Source: Chrysomallon squamiferum
Taxonomy: Eukaryota > Mollusca > Gastropoda > Neomphalida > Peltospiridae
Assembly (NCBI GenBank): GCA_012295275.1
Contig: CM022674.1
Location: 4,766,436-4,786,435, forward strand
DNA length: 20,000 bases
Reading direction: 5' to 3'
The notes beneath the pieces are model-generated. The model was not told the origin of the DNA. It saw only the letters and a program-made list of their open reading frames with translations, and made no database searches. Positions within the stretch are counted from its first letter, which is position 1, and each line of letters opens with the position of its first letter. This document shows positions 9,957-19,103 of this stretch, one piece after another. Both the position numbers and the translations under genes were made by a program.

Positions 9957-10243
9957 GAGAATCAGAAACAGACAGACAGAAAGAGAATCAGAGAGAGACA
10001 GACAGACACAGAGATAATCAGAGATAGAAAAAGTATATGAGACAAGCAGACAGAAAGTGAATCACAGACAGAAAGAAAGAGAACAGACAGACGGACAGAA
10101 AGAGAATCACAGACAGAAAGAAAGAGAATCAGAGACAGACGGACAGAAAGAGAATCAGAGACAGACAGAAAGTGAAGCAAAAACAGACAGAGAATCAGAG
10201 ACAGACAGAAAGAAAGAGAATCAAAGAAAGACAGAGAATTATA
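9957..10243. repeat. Purine-rich minisatellite (GACAGAAAGAGAATCA-type unit)
   Basis: The words AGAGAATCA, GACAGAC and GACAGAAAG recur about every 25-30 bases, roughly ten times. Occasional C's break what would otherwise be an AG tract. Open frames on both strands follow from the repeat. Confidence 0.8.
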
Positions 10244-10325
10244 TCAGATGGAAGAGTAAAAAATTTTAAAAAAAAACAACAATGAAACAGAGAAGCTGAT
10301 TTGAACCAAACGGCTCCAGGCACAC

Positions 10326-10356
10326 GCCCTGCCCTGCCCTGCCCTGCCCTGCCCCC
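10326..10356. repeat. (CCCTG)n run; G-quadruplex motif on the minus strand
   Basis: Five CCCTG units followed by CCCCC. The minus strand reads GGG separated by CA several times, which meets the canonical four-run G3 quadruplex pattern with 2-base loops. It is the most GC-rich spot in the window. Confidence 0.9.
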
Positions 10357-10504
10357 ACCAAAATCATCCGCTGGACCCGCCCTGGTATAATTAAGCAAAG
10401 AAAGATCTTGAAATGAAGAACAAGACGAAACGAGCACCTGCGCCTCGCGCTAATTTGCTGATTGTTAAAAACTTTCTTAACTGACGCGTTGAAGATCTCT
10501 TAAA

Positions 10505-10528
10505 GCCGCGTTCTCACTTGTACGACTT
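10505..10528 (+). repeat. Left imperfect terminal inverted repeat
   Basis: Begins GCCGCGTTCTCAC just inside TTAA. It aligns with the reverse complement of 11197-11219 with a few substitutions and small gaps. Confidence 0.4.
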
Positions 10529-10612
10529 ACAGAAACGCCCTCTGTTCGACTGTGTGAGGCGAAGAAATAACGGAACGATATTACTTAATGTGTGTGGAAT
10601 TTACCACGCCCG

Positions 10613-10635
10613 CCCCCCCCCCCCACACACACACA
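10613..10635. repeat. Poly-C followed by (CA)n
   Basis: Twelve C's at 10613-10624 and then a CA run of about five units, inside the candidate transposon. Confidence 0.92.
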
Positions 10636-10867
10636 AAAAGAAACAATTCTGAAGGCGTTTTTGCGTCTTTCAGTCTTGTATATACGACGATTTTTTGCGT
10701 GAGTAAAATTAAAAGGATTTCTTAAGATAGTTATTGATGGTGTTTCTTCGAAATAAACGGAACAAAGAAATTGATATGTGTAGAATATTTAAGAACAAAT
10801 GAAAGAAATTGATGATGACTTTAGCAACCACAGTGACAACAACAACATAACAATAATAATAATATAG

Positions 10868-10953
10868 TAGAAGAAGAAGAAAAGAAGAAGAAGAAGAACA
10901 AGAACAAGAAGAACAAGAACAAGAACAAGAAGAAGAACAAGAACAAGAACAAG
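10868..10953. repeat. (AAG)/(AAC)n mixed hexanucleotide-like repeat
   Basis: AAGAAG, AACAAG and AAGAAC units alternate. Purine-rich on the plus strand and inside the candidate transposon. Confidence 0.92.
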
Positions 10954-11196
10954 ATGAAGACTTTTATATTTACATGTCGTATTAATAAATCCGGTTTCTT
11001 TTTCTTTTGGTTTTTCCAGTATGATGACAGTGTACGTTAAAAGACGGTTCGAGAAATTGCCTAGAGTGAACGCGCATTTATACTAACTTCGTTATTTCTC
11101 TGATATCGAAATTGTCCTTCAAGTCGTCTGGTGTCAATGCTCCTAATTTCAGACGTATTCACAATAGTGTTCCATTATGTTGGATGTCGCTGCAAG

Positions 11197-11219
11197 AAGT
11201 TTCGTAGTGTGAACGATGC
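11197..11219 (-). repeat. Right imperfect terminal inverted repeat
   Basis: Read on the minus strand it starts GCATCGTTCACACT directly after TTAA, matching the left end at most positions. Confidence 0.4.
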
Positions 11220-11223
11220 TTAA

Positions 11224-11965
<742 letters not shown>

Positions 11966-12014
11966 TGTCTCACAAAAAAACAGTCATATGTACACTATCA
12001 TTTGTGATATAAAG

Positions 12015-12077
<63 letters not shown>

Positions 12078-12137
12078 GTTCAACATCATCATCATTATCA
12101 TCATCATCATTATTGTTATTATTATTATTATTATTAT
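12015..12137. repeat. (ATT)n microsatellite with (CAT) middle
   Basis: Pure ATT run at 12016-12073, a CAT/ATC segment, then ATT again. GTT/GTC units follow to about 12190. Confidence 0.95.
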
Positions 12138-12199
12138 TTCTGTTGTTGTTGTCGTCGTCGTTGATGTTAATGCTGTTGTCGTCGACGTCGTTATCATTA

Positions 12200-12530
12200 G
12201 CTTTCTTTAATAAACGAACATGTCAGTCATTACGAACTCACTTTCCGCTGTCATCGTAATTCAGAAGCAATTATTGCAAGGTGTAGCTTCATTTCGAGTC
12301 CACCTTTTGACCGCCATTTGCATAAAATATTTCAGTTGCATACAACAACCGCGTTTCTTCAGTTGGCAGCTTCTCATTCTCAGACGGGCTCGCAAGTTCT
12401 CGACAAAAGCCAATGACGTGTCAAGAACAGGTTCAACCACTCGATAAAGTGTCGTTAAGAAAGCAAATGACACAAAATTCGTCGTAAACAGTAACAGTAA
12501 TAATAGCAAACACTTGTCAAACTGCCGTTA
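12200..12530. other. Unique island with octamer and YY1-like site; possible regulatory element
   Basis: Complex, non-repetitive sequence of moderate GC between long ATT tracts. ATTTGCAT, the POU-factor octamer, lies at 12316-12323 and overlaps CCGCCATTTG (12311-12320), a YY1-like core on the minus strand. Both strands have open frames: plus 12220-12447, and minus 12261-12509, which ends in a basic, Cys-containing peptide. Neither has convincing start context or splice sites. Enhancer, exon and plain unique DNA all remain possible. Confidence 0.3.
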
Positions 12531-12678
12531 AGAAAAATTTAAAAAAAAAAAATGATTAAAAGGAAAGAAAAGAAAGCATAATCTAAATAACCGTACGTGT
12601 TTTTTTTTTGTTTTTTTTTTTTTGAAATAATAATAATAACTGTAAAAAGCCAGAGATTACTTTAAAAAAAATAATAAT

Positions 12679-12846
12679 AATACTGTCAATGTTATTATTA
12701 TTAGGATAATGATCATAATAATGATGATCGTTATAACTGTTGTTGTTGTTATATTGTGTTGTTTTCTTCTTATCATTTTTATTTATTTATTTATTTATTT
12801 ATTTCAGTAGTAGTGTCAGTTTTTCTATCTGTCTATCATATATATA
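12679..12846 (+). repeat. Duplicated segment, copy 1
   Basis: Starts AATACTGTCAATG, includes GATGATCGTTATAACTG, a GTT run, TTGTTTTCTTCTTATC, a (TTTA)n run and TTTCAGTAGTAGTGTCAGT (to 12820), and ends in TATATA. It matches 14157-14380 along its length, with a handful of substitutions outside the simple-repeat parts. Confidence 0.88.
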
Positions 12847-12898
12847 TAATTATTATTATTATTATTATTTTATTTTATTTATTTATTATAATTATTAC

Positions 12899-12945
<47 letters not shown>
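12847..12945. repeat. (ATT)n microsatellite
   Basis: ATT units with a T-rich interruption near 12870-12890, then a pure run at about 12899-12945. Confidence 0.93.
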
Positions 12946-12947
<2 letters not shown>

Positions 12948-12964
12948 CAAATAAAATCTTCCTG

Positions 12965-13190
12965 CTACATCTATTACCACTACTATTGCTGTAACTACTA
13001 CTTTTACCACATCACTAACAGTATCACCACCATTACCGTGATTATTACAACTACAACTACCACTACAGCTACTGTTACTTCAAGTATTACCACTATTATT
13101 ATTACTATTTCAACTATCACCACTATTACTATTTCTACTATCACCACTATTCTATTACTATTTCAACTATCACCACTATTACTATTTTAA
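12965..13190. repeat. (ACT)-type trinucleotide with a 24-bp minisatellite
   Basis: ACT/CAC triplets throughout. In the right part CTATCACCACTATT recurs at about 13114, 13138 and 13167, making a unit of about 24 bases (the last spacing is 29). The Thr/Ile-rich translation is an artefact. Confidence 0.85.
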
Positions 13191-13247
13191 CAAATAGTAG
13201 TTTTTATTTTGTACATCGATCCATCTAAATTAGCTATCTTCTTCTAC

Positions 13248-13248
<1 letters not shown>

Positions 13249-13315
<67 letters not shown>

Positions 13316-13329
13316 CTCTCTCTCTCTTT
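13249..13329. repeat. (CT)n microsatellite
   Basis: Pure CT up to about 13312, then interrupted CT. Pyrimidine on the plus strand. Confidence 0.96.
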
Positions 13330-13413
13330 CTATATGTGCGCGTCTTCGTATCTATATACTTATCTCTCGATCACTCTATCAGCAGATACACGATACAGAA
13401 CATATTCCGTCAC

Positions 13414-13432
13414 AAAAAAAAAAAAAAAAAAA
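13414..13432. repeat. Poly-A (19)
   Basis: Uninterrupted A run just left of the promoter-like island. Confidence 0.9.
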
Positions 13433-13439
13433 TTTCTAA

Positions 13440-13640
13440 CGAGGCTGAGCGCAGACGTAACCTTTCATTGTCATTCACGTGTTTCTGAGGAGAAGAATTT
13501 TCCTTCTGATAAATTACTTTCGCCGCTGGCCGTATATTAACACGCTTGTATTCACCGGAAGTGACGACAGCGTTATCGCTTTTGGCGGCTACGGATTATA
13601 AATACCAGTCTAAGTGTGGTGTCATAATCTCTGACGGTGA
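13440..13640 (+). promoter_or_regulatory. Candidate promoter: E-box, ETS-CRE half site, TATA-like box
   Basis: CACGTG at 13476-13481. ACCGGAAGT, a full ETS consensus, at 13554-13562 overlaps the CRE half site TGACG (13562-13566). TATAAATA at 13597-13604 would place a start about 30 bases on, near 13630. The segment is CpG-rich compared with its flanks. Orientation is taken from the TATA box. It repeats the E-box plus ETS pairing of the 8.65-kb island. No coding exon is assigned to it, although a 30-odd codon frame ending near 13540 has ordinary composition. Confidence 0.35.
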
Positions 13641-14156
13641 ACCAGTCGAAATTATTTCTGATATTTCTCGTTGAAAAAAAAAAAAAACGAAAAAAAAAAG
13701 CAAAAAAAAAGCAGAAATTAAGAAAGAATGTAAAGGGAAGAGATATAAAGCGAAGAGATAGAAATGAGAATGGAGACAATGAAGCAGACAAAAATTACAT
13801 AAAAAAAAAAAATTTACAATAAAATTAAATTGGTTTAAAATGTTGATGTTTCGCATATGTGACTGGGACGCCCAAACAGACAGATATAAATAAAGATCGA
13901 GATACAATGACTATAACCGAGGCAGACACTCTCAATCACGCAGTTACATTATAAAAATAAAATACCTCCGGTGAAAGCAAGCACTCGATAATGAATGACC
14001 CAGTACATTTTAATTTCACGTTGGTACACGTGTCTGTTAGAATACGTTTACTGCAGACTGCAATTGTGTTTTACTTTCTATTTTTTTCTTCTTTTTCTTG
14101 TGTTTGTTTTGTTTGTTTGTTGTTGTTTTTGTTTGATTTTTTTTTTTTTTTTTTAA
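13641..14156. other. A-rich then unique sequence, no gene seen
   Basis: A-runs at about 13674-13687 and 13690-13710, A/G-rich DNA to about 13800, then mixed unique sequence with an E-box CACGTG near 14029 and T/G-rich DNA to 14155. Lys-rich frames reflect base composition. Confidence 0.45.
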
Positions 14157-14264
14157 ATACTGTCATTGTTATTATTATTAGGATAATAATAATAGTAATG
14201 ATGATCGTTATAACTGTTGTTGTTGTTGTTGTTGTTATATTGTGCTGTTTTCTTCTTATCATTT

Positions 14265-14311
<47 letters not shown>

Positions 14312-14351
14312 TTTCAGTAGTAGTGTCAGTTATCTGTCACTTTTTCTTCTA

Positions 14352-14380
<29 letters not shown>
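14157..14380 (+). repeat. Duplicated segment, copy 2
   Basis: Same order of words as 12679-12846: AATACTGTCATTG, GATGATCGTTATAACTG, a longer GTT run, TGTTTTCTTCTTATC, a longer (TTTA)n run, TTTCAGTAGTAGTGTCAGT (14312-14330) and CATATATA. It differs mainly in microsatellite unit number and a few bases, so the duplication looks recent relative to the rest. Confidence 0.88.
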
Positions 14381-14395
<15 letters not shown>

Positions 14396-14482
14396 CATAT
14401 ATACATATATATCTATATCTATCTATCTATATGTATATATGTATGTATATATATATACGTATGTATGTATGTATGTGTGTGT
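14361..14482. repeat. (TA)n-(TATC)n-(GTAT)n compound microsatellite
   Basis: Pure TA run, then TCTA/TATA units, then GTAT units and a short GT run. The Tyr/Ile/Val-rich frames are artefacts. Confidence 0.93.
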
Positions 14483-14489
14483 GTTTTTA

Positions 14490-15239
14490 TGTATACAAGC
14501 TTGCACCATCATTCAAACAATAATAAACATTCTATGACACTGATGAATCTGTCGAATCTTTCGCTGGAGAGGAAAACACGCGAAAATCTGCACAGAGTAG
14601 GATCGAACCTCAGAGCTGACATATTCCATAACGACTGAAATATATTCTGTTTATTTTCCATTTACACTCTTTTTTTTCCTTCTTCTTCTTCTTTTCTTTT
14701 CTTATTTTCTCTTTTTTGCCCCGTTTTGCTACAACAAAAAGACTTCTTGTTCTCCAACGCAAAACGGAAACCATAAAAAGACGATGAAACCTAACAGTTT
14801 CCTTTTTTGTCAGTGACGAAATATCTCTCTTCAAACTACGATTTCATGTTCGTTCAATATAATAATACATCGACCTTGAAAAATAAAAATAAAAATAATA
14901 AAAAATAAAATAAATAAATAACACCGAGTGTAGTCTCTGTCTTTTGGTAAAAGCCCAGAGAATTAGAAAAAAAAAAAAAAAAAAAAACAGCACTTCAAAA
15001 TTTGCTAAGCTGGCTGCACTTTTTGAAGAAAAAAAAAATATAAAAAAAAATTGATGAAGGACTGAAGGCTTAAGACACTTTGTATGAAGAGGATACACTT
15101 TTAAACTGACAAGCTATCCATAAAAAATATTAATATGCTGTTAATCAGACGCAGTATGAAATAGGTTCTGTAAAAAAATCGGCAGAGTAATTTAGGATTC
15201 GTCGGTTTTAAATTTATTGATATTTTTTACATGTGCATG
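14490..15239. other. Unique AT-rich sequence, no gene seen
   Basis: Mixed DNA with TTC/T-rich sequence at 14667-14715, an A run at 14968-14987 and A-rich stretches near 14880-14920 and 15030-15050. A lone tRNA B-box-like word, GGTTCGATCC, is on the minus strand near 14600-14609. There is no A box or cloverleaf with it, so no tRNA gene is called. Confidence 0.45.
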
Positions 15240-15935
15240 AAAATTTTGCGCACTGAGGTGAATTTTGGAGTGTTTTGTACTCTGAAATTCTCAAAACTCG
15301 TTATGTGAGTGACATTTTACTTTTGCGCAGATACGTTGCGCACTTTTGTAATGGATCATTTGTAACGCCCACTGCTATTACGCAGTGGGTTATTTATATT
15401 GCGCAGTTGATGCTATTTCATGCAGCTCTTTCTGGCATAACTTATATTACTTAATGGGTGATTTGTTATATTTTTGCTATTTTCTACTTTTCATTATCAT
15501 TTTTTTAATTTATTAATTTATTTACTTATTTATTTATTTATTTATTTCAATAGTAGTTTCAATAGTATTTCAATAGTATTTAATGGGTAATTTCTAACGC
15601 AGATGATAATAATTAACAGCTAACACGTTGCGCACTTAATATAATTTTATTGATGATTTTTAGCGCACATGATATTACTTATTCATTGATATTTTGATGA
15701 CGTCATATTACTTATGGACTGAATGTTGCTGACGTCATATTACTTACTGAGCGATATGTTGCGCAGTTGGTGTTATTTAACGGACGTCATATTACACAGT
15801 ACTGCGCAATGAATGTTATTTTATGGTGTTATATTGCGCGCGTAATATGCTGTACAATGATTCTCCGTATTCATAGTGAATATTTAAATATAAGGTGATT
15901 TTGTGGGTTAATTTTCTACAATTGCGCATTATCTC
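15240..15935. repeat. Degenerate tandem array of TTGCGCA / GACGTCATATTAC units
   Basis: TTGCGCA(C/G) words occur at about 15246, 15323, 15336, 15399, 15628 and 15759, with one-base variants at 15661, 15802, 15834 and 15922. TGACGTCATATTACTTA is at 15698-15714 and 15730-15746, exactly 32 bases apart, and GGACGTCATATTAC at 15783. ATATTACTTA without the GACGTC occurs near 15446 and 15671. Units look about 32 bases long where best kept (15628-15746) and are scrambled elsewhere. Unusual here for its CpG and GCGC content. No coding frame. Confidence 0.65.
15463..15580 (+). repeat. Possible diverged third copy of the duplicated segment
   Basis: TTGTTATATTTTTGCTATTTT, then a T-rich stretch, a (TTTA)n run and TTTCAATAGTAGTTTCAATAGT. 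This parallels TTGTTATATTGTGTTGTTTTC through TTTCAGTAGTAGTGTCAGT in the other two copies. It lacks the left part with GATGATCGTTATAACTG. It splits the GCGCA array. Confidence 0.4.
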
Positions 15936-16423
15936 AATAAATTTCACAAAAATTTGCATGCGTCACTGTCATGATTAAAGTACTGCATTTCAAGAGAGAA
16001 AAAAAAAAAGAACAGAATGGAAATAAATTAAAAGAAAATACATTCACACAGAAAGAAAGAAAGAAAAAAAAAAAAAAAAAGACAAGATGGAAAAGAAAAA
16101 TCCCACAAGCATCGATCCTCTGACCCTAAGGACTTCAGTGAAATCTCATTAACTTTTACGTCAAATATAAATTGAATACTGTTAAGGTCGTTGTCTTGAA
16201 ACGTTATTAATATCGTCGAATTTTAAGTGATTAATTATTGTTGTGGAACTTTTTAATTTTTTTTTAAAAATTTTAAAATTTTTTTTTTTTTTTTTGCTTT
16301 TCTTTATCTATGTCCATGTCATTACTGTTCATTCTGTTCATGCTTCACTGATTTTCTTGTTTCAAATTCTTCTTCATTTTATTCCTTCGTTCCTTCGTTT
16401 CTTTTGGTGGAAATAAAAATGCC

Positions 16424-16424
<1 letters not shown>
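15936..16424. other. AT-rich unique sequence, no gene seen
   Basis: Contains A/G-rich stretches with poly-A at 16064-16080, unique DNA at 16081-16255, and a T/A-rich block with poly-T near 16280-16296. No gene signal. Confidence 0.45.

Positions 16425-16519
<95 letters not shown>
16425..16519. repeat. (AG)n microsatellite
   Basis: Pure AG, purine on the plus strand, opposite in orientation to the CT blocks of the left two thirds. Degenerate AG/ACAG sequence continues to about 16680. Confidence 0.97.
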
Positions 16520-16521
<2 letters not shown>

Positions 16522-16881
16522 GAAGATGGTATAAAAAAAAAGAGACAGGAAAACGGAGAAGGAATGACAAAGAGAGAGAGAGACAAAGAAAGTGAGAGCG
16601 ACTGACTGAACGAGAAACAGAAACAGAGACAGACAGAGACAGAGTGACAGAGCGACAGAGATGGAGAGAGACAGAGAAAGTGATAATCACCGAGATGAAG
16701 TTTCTGTGTCATTTTTTTTTTGAAAAATTTATTCCTGTGCACAAACGTTCTGCTTACTGACATACATAATCTTTGAAACGCGATCGTTTTTTTTTTTATA
16801 TTTTTATTTTTATTTCTATACGTCAAGTTAAACTCACATTGTACGGAAAACACAGACAGAAAGACAAAGACGTAAATTATC

Positions 16882-16913
16882 TGACGAGTCTATAATCTGA
16901 TCGAGACTCGTCA
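16882..16913. repeat. Perfect inverted repeat with 10-bp arms
   Basis: TGACGAGTCT at 16882-16891 and AGACTCGTCA at 16904-16913, separated by 12 bases. Perfect complementarity over ten base pairs, half of them G-C. As DNA it is a possible cruciform, as RNA a stable hairpin. It lies in unique sequence. Confidence 0.85.
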
Positions 16914-17225
16914 ACAACCGACAGCGTTCCGTAGCTGCACACGACTCCGTCAGCGGTATCTTTCTGCCGATGATTTCTTTCTTTTATTGAAACCACGTCG
17001 GCTGCTACAGCGATAACAAAAGAAGGCAACGTTTTTATCTGCACCGCTGTATGCCCCGATTATTTCTTTTATTGGAATCTTATCGATTCAAATTCCAAGT
17101 GAAACAAAAGCGCCACAAAACGAAAACCCACAGAAATCACGTGTGTGCAAAACCCCAGATATACGATTCGACTTTGATGGACAGTGCTCAAAATACGGTC
17201 AGACGTTTCAGGTCTTGCGTGACAA

Positions 17226-17261
<36 letters not shown>

Positions 17262-17283
17262 CTTATTTTTAGGATTTGATTGA
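16914..17283. other. Unique stretch with open frames on both strands
   Basis: The least repetitive part of the right half. A plus frame without a start codon is open from 17017 to TGA at 17281-17283, although its end is a poly-T run. Before that it reads as ordinary protein, with a hydrophobic first third. The minus strand also has a ~50-codon frame ending at 17069. I see no good acceptor, and the donor candidate CAG|GTCTTG near 17211 is weak. Two similar words, TGCCGATGATTTCTTTC (from 16965) and TGCCCCGATTATTTCTTTT (17052-17070), suggest an old local duplication. Confidence 0.25.
17231..17261. repeat. Poly-T (31)
   Basis: Longest homopolymer in the window. An A run of about 13 follows at 17296-17308. 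Confidence 0.92.
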
Positions 17284-17318
17284 TTTCATTGCACAAAAAA
17301 AAAAAAAATTGGGTTTGA

Positions 17319-17323
17319 CATAC

Positions 17324-17400
<77 letters not shown>

Positions 17401-17545
17401 TAGATAGATAGATAGATACATACATAGATATATATATATATAGATATATATATATATATATATATGTATATGTACATACATACATATAAACATACATACA
17501 TACATAGATAGATACATACATACATTCATACATACATACATATAT
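17319..17545. repeat. (TACA)n-(TA)n-(TAGA)n-(TACA)n compound microsatellite
   Basis: ACATATAC/TACA units, a long pure TA run (about 17357-17398), TAGA units, a second TA stretch, then CATA/TACA units. Long frames rich in Tyr, Ile, Val, Met and Cys across it are artefacts. Confidence 0.95.
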
Positions 17546-18162
17546 AAAGACATACTCTAGTGTATGAACGAAATTATTAAAAATATTATAACAAAACAAA
17601 AAAATCCTATAGACTAGCTGTATATGCTGCAAATAAAACATAAACTTAAATACCTTTCTGTGGTTTTATCGCTATATTTCTAAATCTGAAACACTTCTGC
17701 TACGTATATTTTTGTCTCTTTATAATCATTATTTTATTTTTTAGTTGTTTTTTTTTGTTGTTGTTAGTTTCTTTTTTTCTTTCTTTAACATTTTTATTTA
17801 TTCATTTATTTTATTTAATCTTTATATTATTTTTATTGTTATTATTTTCTTTTATTTTTTTTTTTTTTTTTTAATTATTTATTTATTTATTTATTTTAAG
17901 CGTGATACGAACTTAAGTGAACTCTCTGATGGATTTAAAGAGATCAGTCGACGACTCAGACCTATCACGTGACTCAAGTGCCAAGTGAGTGTAATTAATT
18001 ATTCAGAACACTTTCTGTAATCTTGTTAGTTATACCAGAGCACTGCTTGTCCCCAGAGCACACATATTTCATTATTTAAAGATTCAAAAATACAAAAATC
18101 GAACACTGTTATATGGGCGGTATCAAATGTCTGTCATACCGAAAGACAGAAAGAAAGAGATT

Positions 18163-18165
<3 letters not shown>
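17546..18165. other. AT-rich sequence, no gene seen
   Basis: T-rich DNA with poly-T (about 17857-17872) and a (TTTA)n run at 17876-17898, then about 250 bases of unique sequence with no sustained frame or RNA-gene signal. Confidence 0.45.
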
Positions 18166-18194
<29 letters not shown>

Positions 18195-18201
18195 ACGAGA
18201 G

Positions 18202-18294
<93 letters not shown>

Positions 18295-18320
18295 GAGAGA
18301 GATTGATTGATTGATTGATA
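18166..18320. repeat. (AG)n followed by (TTGA)n
   Basis: AG run, broken by two AACG insertions near 18195-18205, to about 18302, followed by four to five TTGA units. Purine on the plus strand. Confidence 0.96.
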
Positions 18321-18329
18321 TATGGAAAA

Positions 18330-18420
18330 ATGTATTATTCTGTGTGTGTAAATGTGTGTACATACATATGTACATATAAGTATACATATATATGTGTGTG
18401 TGTGTATTGGGGGTATGTAT
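18330..18420. repeat. (GT)/(CATA)n mixed short repeat
   Basis: GTGT runs alternate with ACATA and TATG units. Spacer between the AG and GATA blocks. Confidence 0.7.
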
Positions 18421-18469
18421 ATTTGCCTAACATTCCAAAGCACAAAATAATATTCTACCCTTCTAACAG

Positions 18470-18514
18470 AGAGACTGATAGATAGATAGACAGACAGACA
18501 GACAGATAGACAGA

Positions 18515-18550
<36 letters not shown>

Positions 18551-18668
18551 TAGACAGATAGATAGATAGATAGACAGACAGATAGATAGACAGATAGACA
18601 GATATTGACAGACAGACAGACAGATAGATAGATACATAGGTAGATAGATATAGACGACAGACAGACAG

Positions 18669-18757
<89 letters not shown>

Positions 18758-18845
18758 AACATAGATAGATATAGACAGGTAGATAGGTAGGTAGGTATGT
18801 GTGTACGTACATACATACCTAGGTAGACAGACATAATTAGATAGA
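18470..18845. repeat. (GATA)n/(GACA)n block
   Basis: GATA and GACA units mixed at 18475-18670, then a pure GATA run of about 19 units at 18681-18757, then GTAG and CATA variants. GATA/GACA mixtures are the classic Bkm-type simple satellite described in snakes and many other animals. Ser-Ile-Tyr-Leu and Ser-Val-Cys-Leu frames on the minus strand are artefacts. Confidence 0.96.
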
Positions 18846-18900
18846 GAGAAAAACAGATACAGAACTAGAAAGACTGAGAAACAAACAAGGACGGTTAAGA

Positions 18901-19103
18901 GTGTTTCAAGAATTAATATTTACGTGTTATTTATTGAACTTCTGTCATCTATTTCTTTTTCCACTTTTTTCCCCATTTCGTTCTTGTTGCCTTAAGCATG
19001 GACATTTCTCACTACAGAAAATAATATCTTTAGATTTATCCTTGTCTTTCTTTCATGCAAATTACAGCCTTGGTACTCTTCTGTCAATTTCGATCCAAAA
19101 AAT
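18901..19103. other. Unique AT-rich sequence, no gene seen
   Basis: A plus-strand frame is open across it but lacks an early ATG and has T-rich, Phe/Leu/Ser-heavy composition. It abuts the end of the minus-strand candidate exon and is not called. Confidence 0.4.

Larger units (their letters stand above)
10500..11223. mobile_element. Candidate TTAA-flanked non-autonomous DNA transposon (MITE-like)
   Basis: TTAA at 10500-10503 is followed by a left end at 10505-10528. At 11197-11219 the inverted, imperfect partner is followed by TTAA at 11220-11223. Reading inward from each TTAA, both ends fit GCnnCGTTCnCACT, then ACGA and CTT after a 2-4 base gap. The intervening ~716 bp holds a poly-C/(CA)n run, an AAG/AAC repeat and no transposase frame, so it would be non-autonomous. 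TTAA target duplication is characteristic of piggyBac- and Kolobok-type elements, though these ends do not match termini I can name. Related AGTG(A/T)GAACG words inside (about 11060 and 11120) hint at nested or subterminal repeats. Confidence 0.4.

Noticed and set aside
9957-10243. CRISPR-like spacing of GAGAATCAGAGACAGAC words
   Set aside because: Units abut without unique spacers and the DNA looks animal, so it is an ordinary minisatellite.
12261-12509. 82-codon minus-strand frame with a basic Cys-containing end
   Set aside because: Starts in a Leu run from a trinucleotide stretch and has no clear acceptor. Kept only as part of the unique island, not as a gene.
14101-14158. Possible retroposon with poly-A tail on the minus strand
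   Set aside because: The T run adjoins the duplicated segment, but copy 1 has a different left flank, so the T run does not belong to the duplicated unit.
16798-16850. TTAA followed by CTCACATTGTACGG as another transposon end
   Set aside because: It resembles the 10505 end over about 12 bases, but no inverted partner next to a TTAA was found within reach.
17069-17641. 190-codon minus-strand frame
   Set aside because: Most of it translates TACA/TA repeats and poly-T. Only the last ~50 codons are complex, and they have no start or good acceptor of their own.
18162-18834. Ser-Ile-Tyr-Leu and Ser-Val-Cys-Leu frames on the minus strand
   Set aside because: Translations of GATA/GACA and AG repeats.
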